Shown here: in pieces, positions 56,116 to 64,000 of the stretch
Position numbering within the stretch: position 1 is the stretch's first letter
How the letters are laid out: the number at the start of each line of letters is the position of its first letter
Assembly (NCBI RefSeq): GCF_001421015.2
Contig: NZ_CP013023.1
Location: forward strand, 3,403,501-3,467,500
Source: Paenibacillus bovis
GTDB lineage: Bacteria; Bacillota; Bacilli; Paenibacillales; Paenibacillaceae
Length of the DNA: 64,000 bases
Direction of reading: 5' to 3'
The notes under the pieces: generated by a model
What the model was told of the DNA's origin: nothing
Databases searched by the model: none
Seen by the model: only the letters and a program-made list of their open reading frames with translations
Position numbers and translations under genes: made by a program

Positions 56116-56826
56116 TTAAATAATCCATAAAACCGACACATACATCATAACTGCAAATCTGATCTCGGCAATCCCTATCTGCATGGTACGCAGTTTCTGC
56201 CTGGGCAGCCATATCGCCCGGATCAACAGTACGGCAAAAGGAATGCATAACCATACATTCCAGCCAGCTGCCAGCACGACTAGCAGTAGATGATACAGAC
56301 AGGAAATATAATAATAACGCCGGTTCTTTTTCTCGCGAATCATGGTCTTTACATATAAAGCGGTACCTGTAAAATACAAAACCGATAGCAAAAATAGTTT
56401 ACTTGCCGCTATCCAGTCCGGTGTACCACTCATATAGACAACCGGATAAATGAAAGAACTGAACAGCACAATCGCTACAATATCATTGAACAATGCACGC
56501 TCATTACGGCGTTTGGCATAATAAGCAGGCACGGCAAAAAAGATCAGCAGCAGTGCACCGTACATCAGCATTTGAGGCTGCTGGGCAACAACGACGGCAA
56601 CCAGCGGAACCAATAATACTCCATATAGTGCTGCGGGGCGCAAATAACTGTCTTTGCGTCCTGTCTTGATCCACTGCAGTACCGGATAGCTGAACAGATA
56701 CATGACCAGCCAGCAGAGGAACAGCGGCAGATGGACCCAGCGTCCTCCCGAGATGCTGAGACCGAATAAAAAAGGCAATACCAGCATCGCCCATGCCCCG
56801 TGCTGATTGGGAATATACCGGTTCAT
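56116..56826 (-). CDS. YwiC-like membrane protein
   Basis: A 236-residue protein with seven or eight membrane helices. The opening RYIPNQHGAWAMLVLPFLFG is the signature of the YwiC family, often found near nar or fnr genes (in B. subtilis, beside narK-fnr and narGHJI). AGGAGG precedes the ATG. It lies 24 nt after moaA and 27 nt before the radical SAM gene, so it belongs to the same operon. Function unknown. Confidence 0.88.
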   Translation of the reverse strand: MNRYIPNQHGAWAMLVLPFLFGLSISGGRWVHLPLFLCWLVMYLFSYPVLQWIKTGRKDSYLRPAALYGVLLVPLVAVVVAQQPQMLMYGALLLIFFAVPAYYAKRRNERALFNDIVAIVLFSSFIYPVVYMSGTPDWIAASKLFLLSVLYFTGTALYVKTMIREKKNRRYYYISCLYHLLLVVLAAGWNVWLCIPFAVLLIRAIWLPRQKLRTMQIGIAEIRFAVMMYVSVLWII

Positions 56827-56850
56827 CTTTTTAAGCCTCCTGTCTATTCG

Positions 56851-57867
56851 TTAACCTCCAATATAGGACATGCCGATTCTGCGGCAGGAAGCTGCCGTCT
56901 GTGCGGTTCGCAGATCCGAATAACGGTCGGTCCGGTGCTCCCAGATATCGGCGATGATATCCTGCAATTCCTCGTCCGTTGCCCCGCCGCGTACCAGCTG
57001 ACGCAAATCGTAGCCGCTGGAGGCGAACAGACAGGTATACAATTTGCCATCGGATGACAGACGTGCTCTGGTGCATGAAGAGCAAAAGGAACGCGAGACC
57101 GACGTGATAAAGCCCACCTCTGTACGAGTACCACGATATCTGTAGTAAGTGGCGACTTCACCGTAGATATTATGCTCGGCAGGCACCAGATCATAGCGAC
57201 TTTGCAGCTGCTGCAGAATCTCTGCCTGAGTCACTACTTTGTCATAGCTCCACCCATTACCGCTTCCGGCATCCATGAACTCGATAAATCGCAGGGTAAT
57301 TCCCTTATCACGGAAATATTCAGCCATTCGCAGGATTTCTTCGTCGTTAATTCCCTTTTGTACAACCATATTGATTTTGATCCGGAATCCCAAGGATTGG
57401 GCATAATCAATCTGCTTCAGGATATGCTGCGGCTGTACACCTCTTCCGTTAAGTTGACCGAATATAGACGGGGTCAGTGCATCCAGACTAATATTCAGCC
57501 GCCGCAAACCTGCCTGATAAAGGGCTTCTGCGTGCTGTCCGAGCAGCAGTCCATTAGTCGTCAATCCCATATCCTGCACACCGGGAATTGTACGCAATTC
57601 TTGGACCAGTTCGTTCAGATTTTTGCGCAGCAGCGGTTCTCCGCCGGTCAAACGCACCTTCTGGACACCCAGCCCTGTGAACAATCTCACCAACCGGCTC
57701 ATTTCTTCAAAAGTCAATAGTTCAGTACGCGGCATAAACGCATAGTCGTCTCCGAACAATTCTCTCGGCATGCAATAAGCACACCGAAAGTTACAACGAT
57801 CGGTCACCGACAGACGCAGATCGCGCACCGGGCGACTCAGCGTATCAGTCAGTTGGCGGACACTCAC
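56851..57867 (-). CDS. moaA: GTP 3',8-cyclase MoaA
   Basis: A 338-residue radical SAM enzyme that, with MoaC, converts GTP to the first intermediate of the molybdenum cofactor used by nitrate reductase. N-terminal cluster C25-x3-C29-x2-C32 (DRCNFRCAYC), RLTGGEPLLR, C-terminal cluster in FCSSCTRARLSSDGKLYTCL, and the essential C-terminal Gly-Gly (SYIGG). The start is GTG with GAGGGAGAG upstream. First gene of moaA-ywiC-radical SAM-hemG. Confidence 0.95.
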   Translation of the reverse strand: MSVRQLTDTLSRPVRDLRLSVTDRCNFRCAYCMPRELFGDDYAFMPRTELLTFEEMSRLVRLFTGLGVQKVRLTGGEPLLRKNLNELVQELRTIPGVQDMGLTTNGLLLGQHAEALYQAGLRRLNISLDALTPSIFGQLNGRGVQPQHILKQIDYAQSLGFRIKINMVVQKGINDEEILRMAEYFRDKGITLRFIEFMDAGSGNGWSYDKVVTQAEILQQLQSRYDLVPAEHNIYGEVATYYRYRGTRTEVGFITSVSRSFCSSCTRARLSSDGKLYTCLFASSGYDLRQLVRGGATDEELQDIIADIWEHRTDRYSDLRTAQTAASCRRIGMSYIGG

Positions 57868-57985
57868 AGGGCTCTCCCTCTTTTCATAGTGAATAGGTTA
57901 TAGTTCATAGATATACTTGTGTACCGGGTTAAAAGTAAATGTGAATAATGGAACTTATTTGTCCATATGGATAGTAACGTCTACA

Positions 57986-59488
57986 TTATGCCTTGAGCTG
58001 CTGCTGATTCAATTCGCTAAATGTACCAACATAACGTACATCTTCGCCAGTCTCATCTTTGACTGCGCTGATATTCAGCCATTGTACATATTCTTCACCA
58101 TTTTTGCGTTTGTTCCAGATTGCTCCCTGCCAGATCCCATGCTGCTTGATCTCGGACCACATTTTGCTATAGAAGTCCTCGGATTGGCGGCCCGATTTGA
58201 GAATACTTGGTCGCTGTCCAAGAACCTCGTCGGCTTCATAGCCAGTCAACCGGGTAAATGCCGGATTGACTGTTTTAATATATCCCGCTGGATCGGTAAC
58301 CAGTATCCCCTGCGCAGTAGAATCAAACACTTCGGATACCAGAGCAAGCTTGTCTTGATAATACATCCAGACCACGATAATCAGACTCGCCAATGCTACC
58401 TGGGACAGCAGCATGAATCCGATCGAATATTGACCGGTGATACCATGAATCGCCGACAGCATCAGCGGCGGGAAGAATCCACCTAGACCACCCATCATGG
58501 AGACAATACCATTGGCAATCCCTGCCTGCTTGTTGAAATAGAACGGTACTAATTTGAAAATAACCCCGTTACCAATACCTGCACTGACAGCAATCGCCAG
58601 ACTGCCAATCGTATATAATCCAATCGACGGAGAGAATGCCAGTACAATCGCAGCGATCGTATACATAGCGAATGTACCTACCAACAGGAACAAAGGCTGA
58701 AAACGGTCAGCCAGCCAGCCGCCTACTGGACGAAGGAAAGTTGCCAGCGCGATAAATCCTGCGGTACGTATTCCTGCGTCGACTTTGGAAAGATCAAAGT
58801 TCGCGACCAGAAAATTGGGTAGATAGACTGTAAAAGCGACAAAGGAACCAAACGTAATAAAGTAGAACAATGAGAAAAACCAGAGTTTTTCATTTTTGTA
58901 GACACCCTTGATCTGCTCGATAATCGGTGTCTTCACCTTCACTTCACGGCGATCGCCAAGGAAAAAGTTCAGTACGATAAAAACAGCCAGCAGGATCATA
59001 TACAGCTGCACCGTAGATTGCCAGCCGATCTGGGTCGCAACAACCGGAGCAGAGAATGTCGTGATCGCTGTACCAATATTTCCCATTCCATAGACCCCGT
59101 TAACCAGTCCATGCTTTTCTTTGGGATAATACTTTGGCAGTGATGTAACCCCTACCGAGAAGACAGCGCCGCCGATACCCAGGAACAATCCACCGATAAT
59201 CAGATCGGTCATGGAATCTGCCCGACTGATATAGAATACCGGGAATAACAGCAGGATAAAGCTGACCATAAAGATAATCCGCGCACCTACAATATTCGCA
59301 TAGTATCCCAGCGGTATCCGCAAAATCGAACCCAGTACAACCGGTACTGCAGTGACCATGGCCAGACTTCCAGCCGGAATGTTGATATCCTCCCGAATAA
59401 AGGGCATCAGGGACGAAATGATTACCCATACCATAAATCCGAGCACCAGATTCATTGTTTGTAAGGATAGCTGTAATTTTTTGATCAT
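57986..59488 (-). CDS. narK: nitrate/nitrite transporter NarK with C-terminal PAS domain
   Basis: A 500-residue fusion. Residues ~1-385 are a 12-helix NarK-type MFS carrier (GGAVFSVGVTSLPKYYPKEKHGLVNGVYGMGNIGTA; AGIANGIVSMMGGLGGFFPPL), with the two conserved Arg regions (ILRIPLGYYANIVGAR; FLRPVGGWLADRF). Residues ~388-495 are a PAS/PAC domain (STAQGILVTDPAGYIKTVN, LTGYEADEVLGQRPSIL, WQGAIWNKRKNGEEYVQWL). No kinase or cyclase follows. Start at ATG 59488 (AAAGGTGA upstream). The PAS part may sense redox or a ligand and gate transport; this is inference. Confidence 0.93.
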   Translation of the reverse strand: MIKKLQLSLQTMNLVLGFMVWVIISSLMPFIREDINIPAGSLAMVTAVPVVLGSILRIPLGYYANIVGARIIFMVSFILLLFPVFYISRADSMTDLIIGGLFLGIGGAVFSVGVTSLPKYYPKEKHGLVNGVYGMGNIGTAITTFSAPVVATQIGWQSTVQLYMILLAVFIVLNFFLGDRREVKVKTPIIEQIKGVYKNEKLWFFSLFYFITFGSFVAFTVYLPNFLVANFDLSKVDAGIRTAGFIALATFLRPVGGWLADRFQPLFLLVGTFAMYTIAAIVLAFSPSIGLYTIGSLAIAVSAGIGNGVIFKLVPFYFNKQAGIANGIVSMMGGLGGFFPPLMLSAIHGITGQYSIGFMLLSQVALASLIIVVWMYYQDKLALVSEVFDSTAQGILVTDPAGYIKTVNPAFTRLTGYEADEVLGQRPSILKSGRQSEDFYSKMWSEIKQHGIWQGAIWNKRKNGEEYVQWLNISAVKDETGEDVRYVGTFSELNQQQLKA

Positions 59489-59556
59489 CCAACTCACCTT
59501 TCACTTGTGTTTCGTTACATTGATAGGAGCTATATTGCTGCTCTGTATGCTTCTTC

Positions 59557-59562
59557 ATTGTA
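59557..59562 (-). promoter_or_regulatory. -10 element of narK
   Basis: TACAAT on the minus strand, ~70 bp before the narK ATG; no good -35 is present, as expected for an activator-dependent promoter with sites just upstream. Confidence 0.4.
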
Positions 59563-59588
59563 TGACCTGCGGTGATCAACAGGATATA

Positions 59589-59621
59589 GGGGAGTCCCCT
59601 GTACATCATAAGGGAATCCCT
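59589..59621. promoter_or_regulatory. two GGG-CCC palindromes in the narK promoter, NreC candidates
   Basis: GGGGAGTCCCC (59589-59599) and AGGGAATCCCT (59611-59621), with centres 22 bp (two helical turns) apart, at about -44 and -66 from the start expected for the TACAAT element. They resemble the GC-rich inverted repeat described for staphylococcal NreC; nreC lies 0.9 kb away. Confidence 0.55.
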
Positions 59622-59769
59622 GAGTGAAGCATTAGGCGAATAGGATTGCTGCTGTGTCAGCGAATTGGTTGGGGTGTTGGCATAATGTATGCCGATGTTT
59701 GGCTGAAAATGAATGAGTGGTTGGCTGTCCGCAGGAGTAGGCGGGCGCATCAAGCGCTTCGGGAATAGA

Positions 59770-59890
59770 TCATTCTTCCGCCCTCTGTTAAGATCGGATA
59801 TCCTTGAAATTCCGCTTGTAGCGGTGGATATCCGATCTTAAAGGATGGCTTCAGAACGATTCTATTCCCTCCGCTTCGTGCTGCTCGCCG
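59770..59890 (+). repeat. palindromic dispersed repeat, copy 1
   Basis: A perfect 16-bp inverted repeat TTAAGATCGGATATCC (59788-59803) with 59826-59841 around a small inner hairpin CCGCTTGTAGCGG. Flanks are shared with copy 2 (ATTCTTCCGCCCTC on the left; ATTCCCTCCGCTTCGTGCT on the right). No open frame. Confidence 0.7.
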
Positions 59891-60120
59891 ACTGCTAGAG
59901 TGCTAGAGACAAGATCCTGACCATTAGGATGCGAGATCATTATAATGAAAGCAGCTTATATAGCTAGAAAGCCTACTTAACCACCTTCTGCTTTTGCTTC
60001 TACTTCTGCTTTTGCTTTTGCTCAAATGGCCCTATCCTTCCTTCTGACTGTCCAGCATTAAAATGCCTATTCAAACCTCTTCAAGATTCTAAAACCGTCC
60101 TAAACAGCAGCCAAATCAGC

Positions 60121-60250
60121 TACAAGCACGGAGCGAGGGAATTGGAATTATACTTCAGCAGCGAAGCGGCCTCATTTAAGATTGGATATCTTCCGCTGCA
60201 AGCGGAAATTCAGGATATCCGTTCTTAACGGAGGGCAGAAGAATAATCCA
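60121..60250 (-). repeat. palindromic dispersed repeat, copy 2 (inverted)
   Basis: The same element in opposite orientation: TTAAGATTGGATATC (60176-60190) with GATATCCGTTCTTAA (60214-60228), inner CCGCTGCAAGCGG, and matching flanks (AGCACGGAGCGAGGGAAT; GAGGGCAGAAGAAT). Between the copies is a pyrimidine-rich CTTTTGCTTCTA-type stretch at 59988-60025. The whole 59890-60310 region holds no gene. Confidence 0.7.
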
Positions 60251-60310
60251 ATTTCAGAGTGCATGAGCTACACAGCACCACAGCACAACAAAACATAAAC
60301 AGTCGCATAC

Positions 60311-60341
60311 AAAAAAAGCCGTCTCACAGGGAGACAGCTTT
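60311..60341 (-). terminator. rho-independent terminator of the nar-nre operon
   Basis: On the minus strand AAAGCTGTCTC pairs with GAGACGGCTTT and is followed by TTTTGT; 25 nt beyond nreC. Confidence 0.88.
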
Positions 60342-60365
60342 ATCTACAGAAACTATAGTAACTTT

Positions 60366-61013
60366 TTAGAAATCCAGAATCTTCTTTTTCAATGCATACT
60401 CCACCAGCTCAGGACGGCTTTTGAGATTCAGCTTTTCCATGATCTTCGCCTTGTGCGCTTCTACCGTTTTGACAGAAATGAACAGCTTTTCGGCGATTTC
60501 CTTGTTGCCGTATCCTTTGGCGATCAGCGGCAGAATCTCCAGTTCTCGGCGGGAAAGCAGTTCGTAGACATCCTCGCTGCCTGCACTGGTGTCATTTTTG
60601 ACAAACTCGCGTACGAGTGAAGTTGCCAGCTTGGGATGGATATAGGTGCCTCCCTCGTGTATCGTACGAATCGCGAGCAGTAGTTCCTCATCCGGCGCAT
60701 TTTTGAGTACATAGCCGGAAGCTCCGTTACGCAGCACATGAAACAGATATTCCTCGTCATCATGCATAGTCAGGATGAGTATTCGGGTATCCGGGTAATC
60801 GTCCTTGATTTTACCGGTGGCGATCAGTCCGCTTTCTCCTGGCGGCATACTGAGATCCATCAGGAGAATATCAGGCTGGTACTTGGCAACCATAGTATAC
60901 GCTTCGATCCCGTCTGCTGCCGTGCCGACCACTTCCATATCCGGCTGGAAATTCAATATCATTGCAAAGCCGCTCCGGACAATCGCATGATCATCCGCGA
61001 TTACAATTTTCAT
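60366..61013 (-). CDS. nreC: nitrogen regulation response regulator NreC
   Basis: A 215-residue NarL-family regulator, very close to staphylococcal NreC as I remember it ([27 protein letters not shown] with Asp53, [43 protein letters not shown], ending [13 protein letters not shown]). Phosphorylated NreC activates nar, nir and narT/narK genes without oxygen. Thirteen nt after nreB; last gene before a terminator. Confidence 0.95.
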   Translation of the reverse strand: MKIVIADDHAIVRSGFAMILNFQPDMEVVGTAADGIEAYTMVAKYQPDILLMDLSMPPGESGLIATGKIKDDYPDTRILILTMHDDEEYLFHVLRNGASGYVLKNAPDEELLLAIRTIHEGGTYIHPKLATSLVREFVKNDTSAGSEDVYELLSRRELEILPLIAKGYGNKEIAEKLFISVKTVEAHKAKIMEKLNLKSRPELVEYALKKKILDF

Positions 61014-61026
61014 CTATGTTATCTCC

Positions 61027-62097
61027 TCACTGCTCCTGCGGCTGGGGCTGTACAGGAATCTCCACGACAATCCGGGTTCCCCTGCCTGCCGCAGAAAATA
61101 TATTCACATGCCCGCCGACCAGCTCGGCGCGTTCCTGCATTCCATAGAGACCAAGGCCAGTGCCTGTCGGTGCATCGCCTGGATTGAATCCTGCTCCATC
61201 ATCTTCAACAATCAGCTGCAGCAGATTATCATTATCCTGCAGGGAGACATGGATCATATCGACCTGTGCATATTTGAGTGCATTCAGGATCGCTTCCTGA
61301 CCGATGCGGTAGATGACGGTCTCCAGCTCATTACTGTAACGCCGCTGCTCCAAACCGGAATCGAATACAATGGTGAAGCCGTAGCTTTCATTAATTTTTT
61401 TGAAATGAGAGCGAAAAGCAGCTTCCAGTCCAAAATCATCCAGCGCAGCCGGGCGTAGTTCGACCGCCAGATTACGTATATCATCCAGCAGCCGTGTCAT
61501 GGAAGCTTCGGTCTGCTTCATTTTTTTGAGCAGTTCTTCGTCTGCTGTCATGTACTTGAGCACGCGCAGATCAATTACGGCGCTCATCAGTTCCTGAGCC
61601 ACACTATCGTGCAGTTCCCGGGATATGCGTTTACGTTCATTTTCCTGTGCTTCGATCACATGCTTCATCATTTTGTTCTGGTAGAACTTCTCCTGCGTCT
61701 TGAACTGACGGGTCAGATCGCGCAGCATAAACACATAGATGCCATTCTCCCGGTCGATCGTATGATATGTCGCCGCATAAGGAACCATACCTTTGTCCTT
61801 GGTATCCAGATATACCTGGAACGAAGAGAATTCCTCCGATTCCGGACTGGTAAAATAACATGCTAGACAGGTACGCAGCTCCGTATCGCTCATATATCCA
61901 CGGCAGACCCCACAGATCGCCTGGGCTTTGCCCTGATAAAGCTGCTGCAGCACATCTTCATTGACAATCTGCTCGGCAGCCGGATTCATTGCCAGCACCT
62001 TGCCCTGACGGTTAAAGAAAAACATCGCTTCCATGCTGTTGTCATACAACTTTTGCATCAAGGTATCCAACTGTTCTGTATCTCCTGATTGATTCAA
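61027..62097 (-). CDS. nreB: oxygen-sensing histidine kinase NreB
   Basis: A 356-residue soluble kinase. The N-terminal PAS domain carries four cysteines C62-x2-C65-x11-C77-x2-C80, the spacing that binds the oxygen-labile [4Fe-4S] cluster of NreB. Kinase core: His163 in RKRISRELHDSVAQEL and ATPase motif GTGLGLYGMQERAELV (HisKA_3/HATPase). No membrane helices, as expected. Overlaps nreA by 4 nt. Confidence 0.95.
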   Translation of the reverse strand: MNQSGDTEQLDTLMQKLYDNSMEAMFFFNRQGKVLAMNPAAEQIVNEDVLQQLYQGKAQAICGVCRGYMSDTELRTCLACYFTSPESEEFSSFQVYLDTKDKGMVPYAATYHTIDRENGIYVFMLRDLTRQFKTQEKFYQNKMMKHVIEAQENERKRISRELHDSVAQELMSAVIDLRVLKYMTADEELLKKMKQTEASMTRLLDDIRNLAVELRPAALDDFGLEAAFRSHFKKINESYGFTIVFDSGLEQRRYSNELETVIYRIGQEAILNALKYAQVDMIHVSLQDNDNLLQLIVEDDGAGFNPGDAPTGTGLGLYGMQERAELVGGHVNIFSAAGRGTRIVVEIPVQPQPQEQ

Positions 62098-62552
62098 TTC
62101 AGCAGAAACTCCTTTCCGTTCAGCTCCCCAATACCGCGGCGCGTCAATTCGAGCAGCTGCTGTACACTCTGGCGCGTGACACGCTGCTCATCCCGGAATC
62201 CGCCCAGCAGCACACCGGCTACTCTCGTATCATTCCAGACGGGCACCGCCCCGATACTTGTCAGCTGCTCTGTGCGGATAATCGGATAGTTAAACAGCGC
62301 ATCCTGCGGTACGTCTTCGTGGACGGACGAGAACATAAAGGGCTTGCCTGTTTTGAATACCATACCAGCCACGCCGCGTCCGCTCTGAAGCACAATGCCT
62401 CTGAACCGTTCATTGAGATTGCCGGAAGCATATTTCCACTTGATTACATAGTGGTATTCGGCTGGTTCCACGAGCGCGAGCGCCATCAAATCATACCCAC
62501 AGATCGCTCGGATCTGATCCAGTTCCAGCTGATAATCCACCTTGTTATTCAT
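62094..62552 (-). CDS. nreA: nitrate sensor NreA (GAF domain)
   Basis: A 152-residue single GAF-domain protein (YHYVIKWKYASGNLNERFRGIVLQSGRGVAGMVFKTGKPF, then PIIRTEQLTSIGAVPVWND). In staphylococci NreA binds nitrate and restrains NreB when nitrate is absent. Its gene overlaps nreB by ATGA and follows narI by 48 nt, giving the order narI-nreA-nreB-nreC. Confidence 0.93.
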   Translation of the reverse strand: MNNKVDYQLELDQIRAICGYDLMALALVEPAEYHYVIKWKYASGNLNERFRGIVLQSGRGVAGMVFKTGKPFMFSSVHEDVPQDALFNYPIIRTEQLTSIGAVPVWNDTRVAGVLLGGFRDEQRVTRQSVQQLLELTRRGIGELNGKEFLLN

Positions 62553-62600
62553 CGCATGGTCTCCTCATGGAACAGGGAAAGAAGGCAGCGCCCTCTCTCC

Positions 62601-63287
62601 TCAGCTCGATTTATGTCTTCTATACAGGATATAACTTCTGCCTACATAATTCAATGGAACACTCCACACATGCACCAGACGGGTAAATGGCCAGAATGCA
62701 AAAATCGCAAAGCCGGTCAACGCATGAATTTTGAAAGAAACAGGCACGTCCCGCATCAACGCAGGATCCGGACGCAGCATAAACAGTCCGCGGAACCAGA
62801 TCGAGATCGTCTCCCGGTAATCAAACTCCGGACGGGCAAAATTGGTGAACAGTGTCGCATACAGCCCCATGAAAACAATAAACAGCAACAGCACATTGAC
62901 GATCAGATCGGACGCTGTGCTCAGACGACGTACACTCCGGATCGTAAAGCGCCGTGAAGTCAGCAGGAACATACCTGCCAGTGTCACTACACCGAAGAAT
63001 CCGCCGCCATACACAGCACCCATATGATACAGATGCTCGCTGACTCCAAGCGAGTTCATCCAGGTCTTGGGAATCCCCAGACCCGCCACATGGCCGAGAA
63101 TAACCGGGATTACACCCAGATGGAACAGCAGACTGCCGAGCATAAGCTGCTTTTTCTCGATAAATTCACTGGATTTGGCTGTCCAGCTAAACTGATCGGT
63201 CCGGTAACGGAAAATATGTCCAACGATAAAAACGACAATACACATATAAGGGAATATCACCCACAAAAACTGCTCACTCATGTTCAT
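62601..63287 (-). CDS. narI: respiratory nitrate reductase gamma subunit
   Basis: A 228-residue membrane cytochrome b with five helices that takes electrons from menaquinol for NarGH. Heme-ligand histidines lie in LLFHLGVIPVILGHVAG, and in KIHALTGFAIFAFWPFTRLVHVWSVP. Start at ATG 63287, preceded by GGAGG inside the end of narJ (14-nt overlap). Confidence 0.95.
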   Translation of the reverse strand: MNMSEQFLWVIFPYMCIVVFIVGHIFRYRTDQFSWTAKSSEFIEKKQLMLGSLLFHLGVIPVILGHVAGLGIPKTWMNSLGVSEHLYHMGAVYGGGFFGVVTLAGMFLLTSRRFTIRSVRRLSTASDLIVNVLLLFIVFMGLYATLFTNFARPEFDYRETISIWFRGLFMLRPDPALMRDVPVSFKIHALTGFAIFAFWPFTRLVHVWSVPLNYVGRSYILYRRHKSS

Positions 63288-63849
63288 GAGCTGGCGCCTC
63301 CTGTCTCACACAAGCTTTCAGTGTCTCACGCAGTCCTTTGACCAGATAGTAATAAGGACTGTTCAGCTTCTCCAGCGCACGAACCAGATGATAGGTTCCA
63401 TCTTCCAGAATCGCCAGCAGCATTTTGAAATTCTCTCCGGCGCGCGGATCATGCTTCCACTCTGCCGCATACAGGAATTCGCACATCAGGGGCAGGAAGT
63501 CCGGCAGCTCGCCTTCCGGCATTTCCAGACCGAACATCTCGTACAGAATCTTGAGCTTGGCCAGCATCTGACCGCGCTCCTTGGCTTCTTCGAATTTGAA
63601 ATAGGTCATGTACAGTGCACAGTCTTTTTGAAAATCAAATGTCTCTGTGTACATCTCCTGAATCTGTTCCATGCTCAGGTTATGCATAAGTTCCCAGTAC
63701 CGGTGCGCATGTTCGCGCCCCGGATGGTTTTCTTCAAAAGACTCGGCCAGCAGATCCGGATGAAAATCCAATTTCTCCGGATACATCAGCTGACGGGCAA
63801 AAAAGTGAAAGGAAGGTTTATACGTATACAGCTGTATCAGATCAATCAC
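63274..63849 (-). CDS. narJ: nitrate reductase assembly chaperone NarJ
   Basis: A 191-residue chaperone for NarG maturation. I use the GTG at 63849, with GGGGGG upstream, because it overlaps the narH stop by 8 nt; longer in-frame starts lie well inside narH. Family features: YPEKLDFHPDLLAESF, DFQKDCALYMTYFKFEEAKERGQMLAKLKILYEMFGLE, and PDFLPLMCEFLY. Confidence 0.92.
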   Translation of the reverse strand: MIDLIQLYTYKPSFHFFARQLMYPEKLDFHPDLLAESFEENHPGREHAHRYWELMHNLSMEQIQEMYTETFDFQKDCALYMTYFKFEEAKERGQMLAKLKILYEMFGLEMPEGELPDFLPLMCEFLYAAEWKHDPRAGENFKMLLAILEDGTYHLVRALEKLNSPYYYLVKGLRETLKACVRQEAPAHEHE

Positions 63850-64000
63850 GCCAGATCCCCCCGTAGAAGTTCTCGTCATGAACCGGACGGCCATCTTCAT
63901 CGACCTGATTCGTACTCATGGAATCAATCGCGCTGCAGCCATTGCAGCCGCTGCCCATACTGGTATTGCCCATCATATCGCTGTAACCGGCCAGACCCTG
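63842..64000 (-). CDS. narH: nitrate reductase beta subunit NarH, C-terminal end (partial)
   Basis: The last 52 codons of a frame open to the window edge, ending VHDENFYGGIWRD and overlapping narJ by 8 nt. The visible tail has a short Cys motif GSGCNGCSAID and a Gly/Met/Ser-rich stretch. Identification rests on position before narJ-narI; the conserved iron-sulfur domains lie beyond the window. Confidence 0.85.
   Translation of the reverse strand, partial: QGLAGYSDMMGNTSMGSGCNGCSAIDSMSTNQVDEDGRPVHDENFYGGIWRD

Noticed and set aside
59988..60025. Short CTTTTGCTTCTA-type repeat suspected as a CRISPR or microsatellite
   Set aside because: Units are irregular, with no constant spacers or flanking cas genes; it is only a pyrimidine-rich stretch.
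1..64000. rRNA, tRNA, CRISPR, insertion sequence or prophage
   Set aside because: I saw no tRNA-like cloverleaf, rRNA segment, repeat-spacer array, transposase or phage structural gene anywhere in the window.

Overview
This 64 kb window looks like the chromosome of a Gram-positive, facultatively anaerobic, Paenibacillus-like bacterium. The signs are strong AAAGGAGG-type ribosome binding sites with GTG/TTG starts, many terminators, Bacillus-type two-component systems, and above all a staphylococcal/bacillal nitrate-respiration module (narH-narJ-narI-nreA-nreB-nreC plus narK). I saw no rRNA, tRNA, CRISPR array, transposase or prophage. The genus is inferred from gene content and style, not proven.

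Layout. 1-2.6 kb: the first codons of a leftward gene, a TerD-like protein gene, and in its leader two copies of a ~65-nt structured element. 3-13 kb: stress and catabolic accessory genes, each with a divergent or nearby regulator (TetR/NmrA-like reductase; AraC/aldo-keto reductase; LysR/hydrolase/MFS; carboxymuconolactone decarboxylase/cupin; arylamine N-acetyltransferase; Dabb protein). 13-20.9 kb: a long palindrome, a pentapeptide-repeat protein, a secreted tannase with a C-terminal stalk domain, and a heterodimeric ABC exporter behind a paired operator. 21-28 kb: two OmpR-type two-component systems (the second kinase gene is frameshifted), psiE, pssA, dedA and an acetyltransferase. 28-34 kb: two proteins of unknown function, Nudix, an SgrR-like regulator with a divergent MFS exporter, and heme O synthase.

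34-43 kb: an RND pump with lipoprotein adaptor beside a NarL-type two-component system; a shared 26-bp element lies upstream of both the kinase and the adaptor. 41.9-46 kb: a WG-repeat secreted protein, MaoC, GNAT, and a remarkable broken gene in which an Ada methyltransferase is fused at its active site to the tail of a PEP mutase-like enzyme. 45.8-49.9 kb: a malate cassette (AEC permease, malic/malolactic enzyme, divergent LysR). 50-52 kb: hcp with an Fnr/Crp-like box and a small hydrophilic protein. 52.3-53.2 kb: an AT-rich secreted protein, probably acquired.

53.4-64 kb: the anaerobic nitrate region, all leftward: narH (partial), narJ, narI, nreA, nreB, nreC; then a pair of inverted palindromic repeats; then narK with a C-terminal PAS domain behind two GGG-CCC palindromes, moaA, a YwiC-like membrane protein, a radical SAM/SPASM protein and protoporphyrinogen/coproporphyrinogen oxidase. 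Together these give nitrate uptake and reduction, oxygen and nitrate sensing, molybdenum cofactor and heme supply, and (hcp) defence against nitrogen oxides.

The items most worth a second look are the tandem RNA-like leader at 2380-2556, the ada/PEP-mutase chimera at 44293-45588, the NarK-PAS fusion with its paired palindromes, and the moaA-ywiC-radical SAM-hemG operon.
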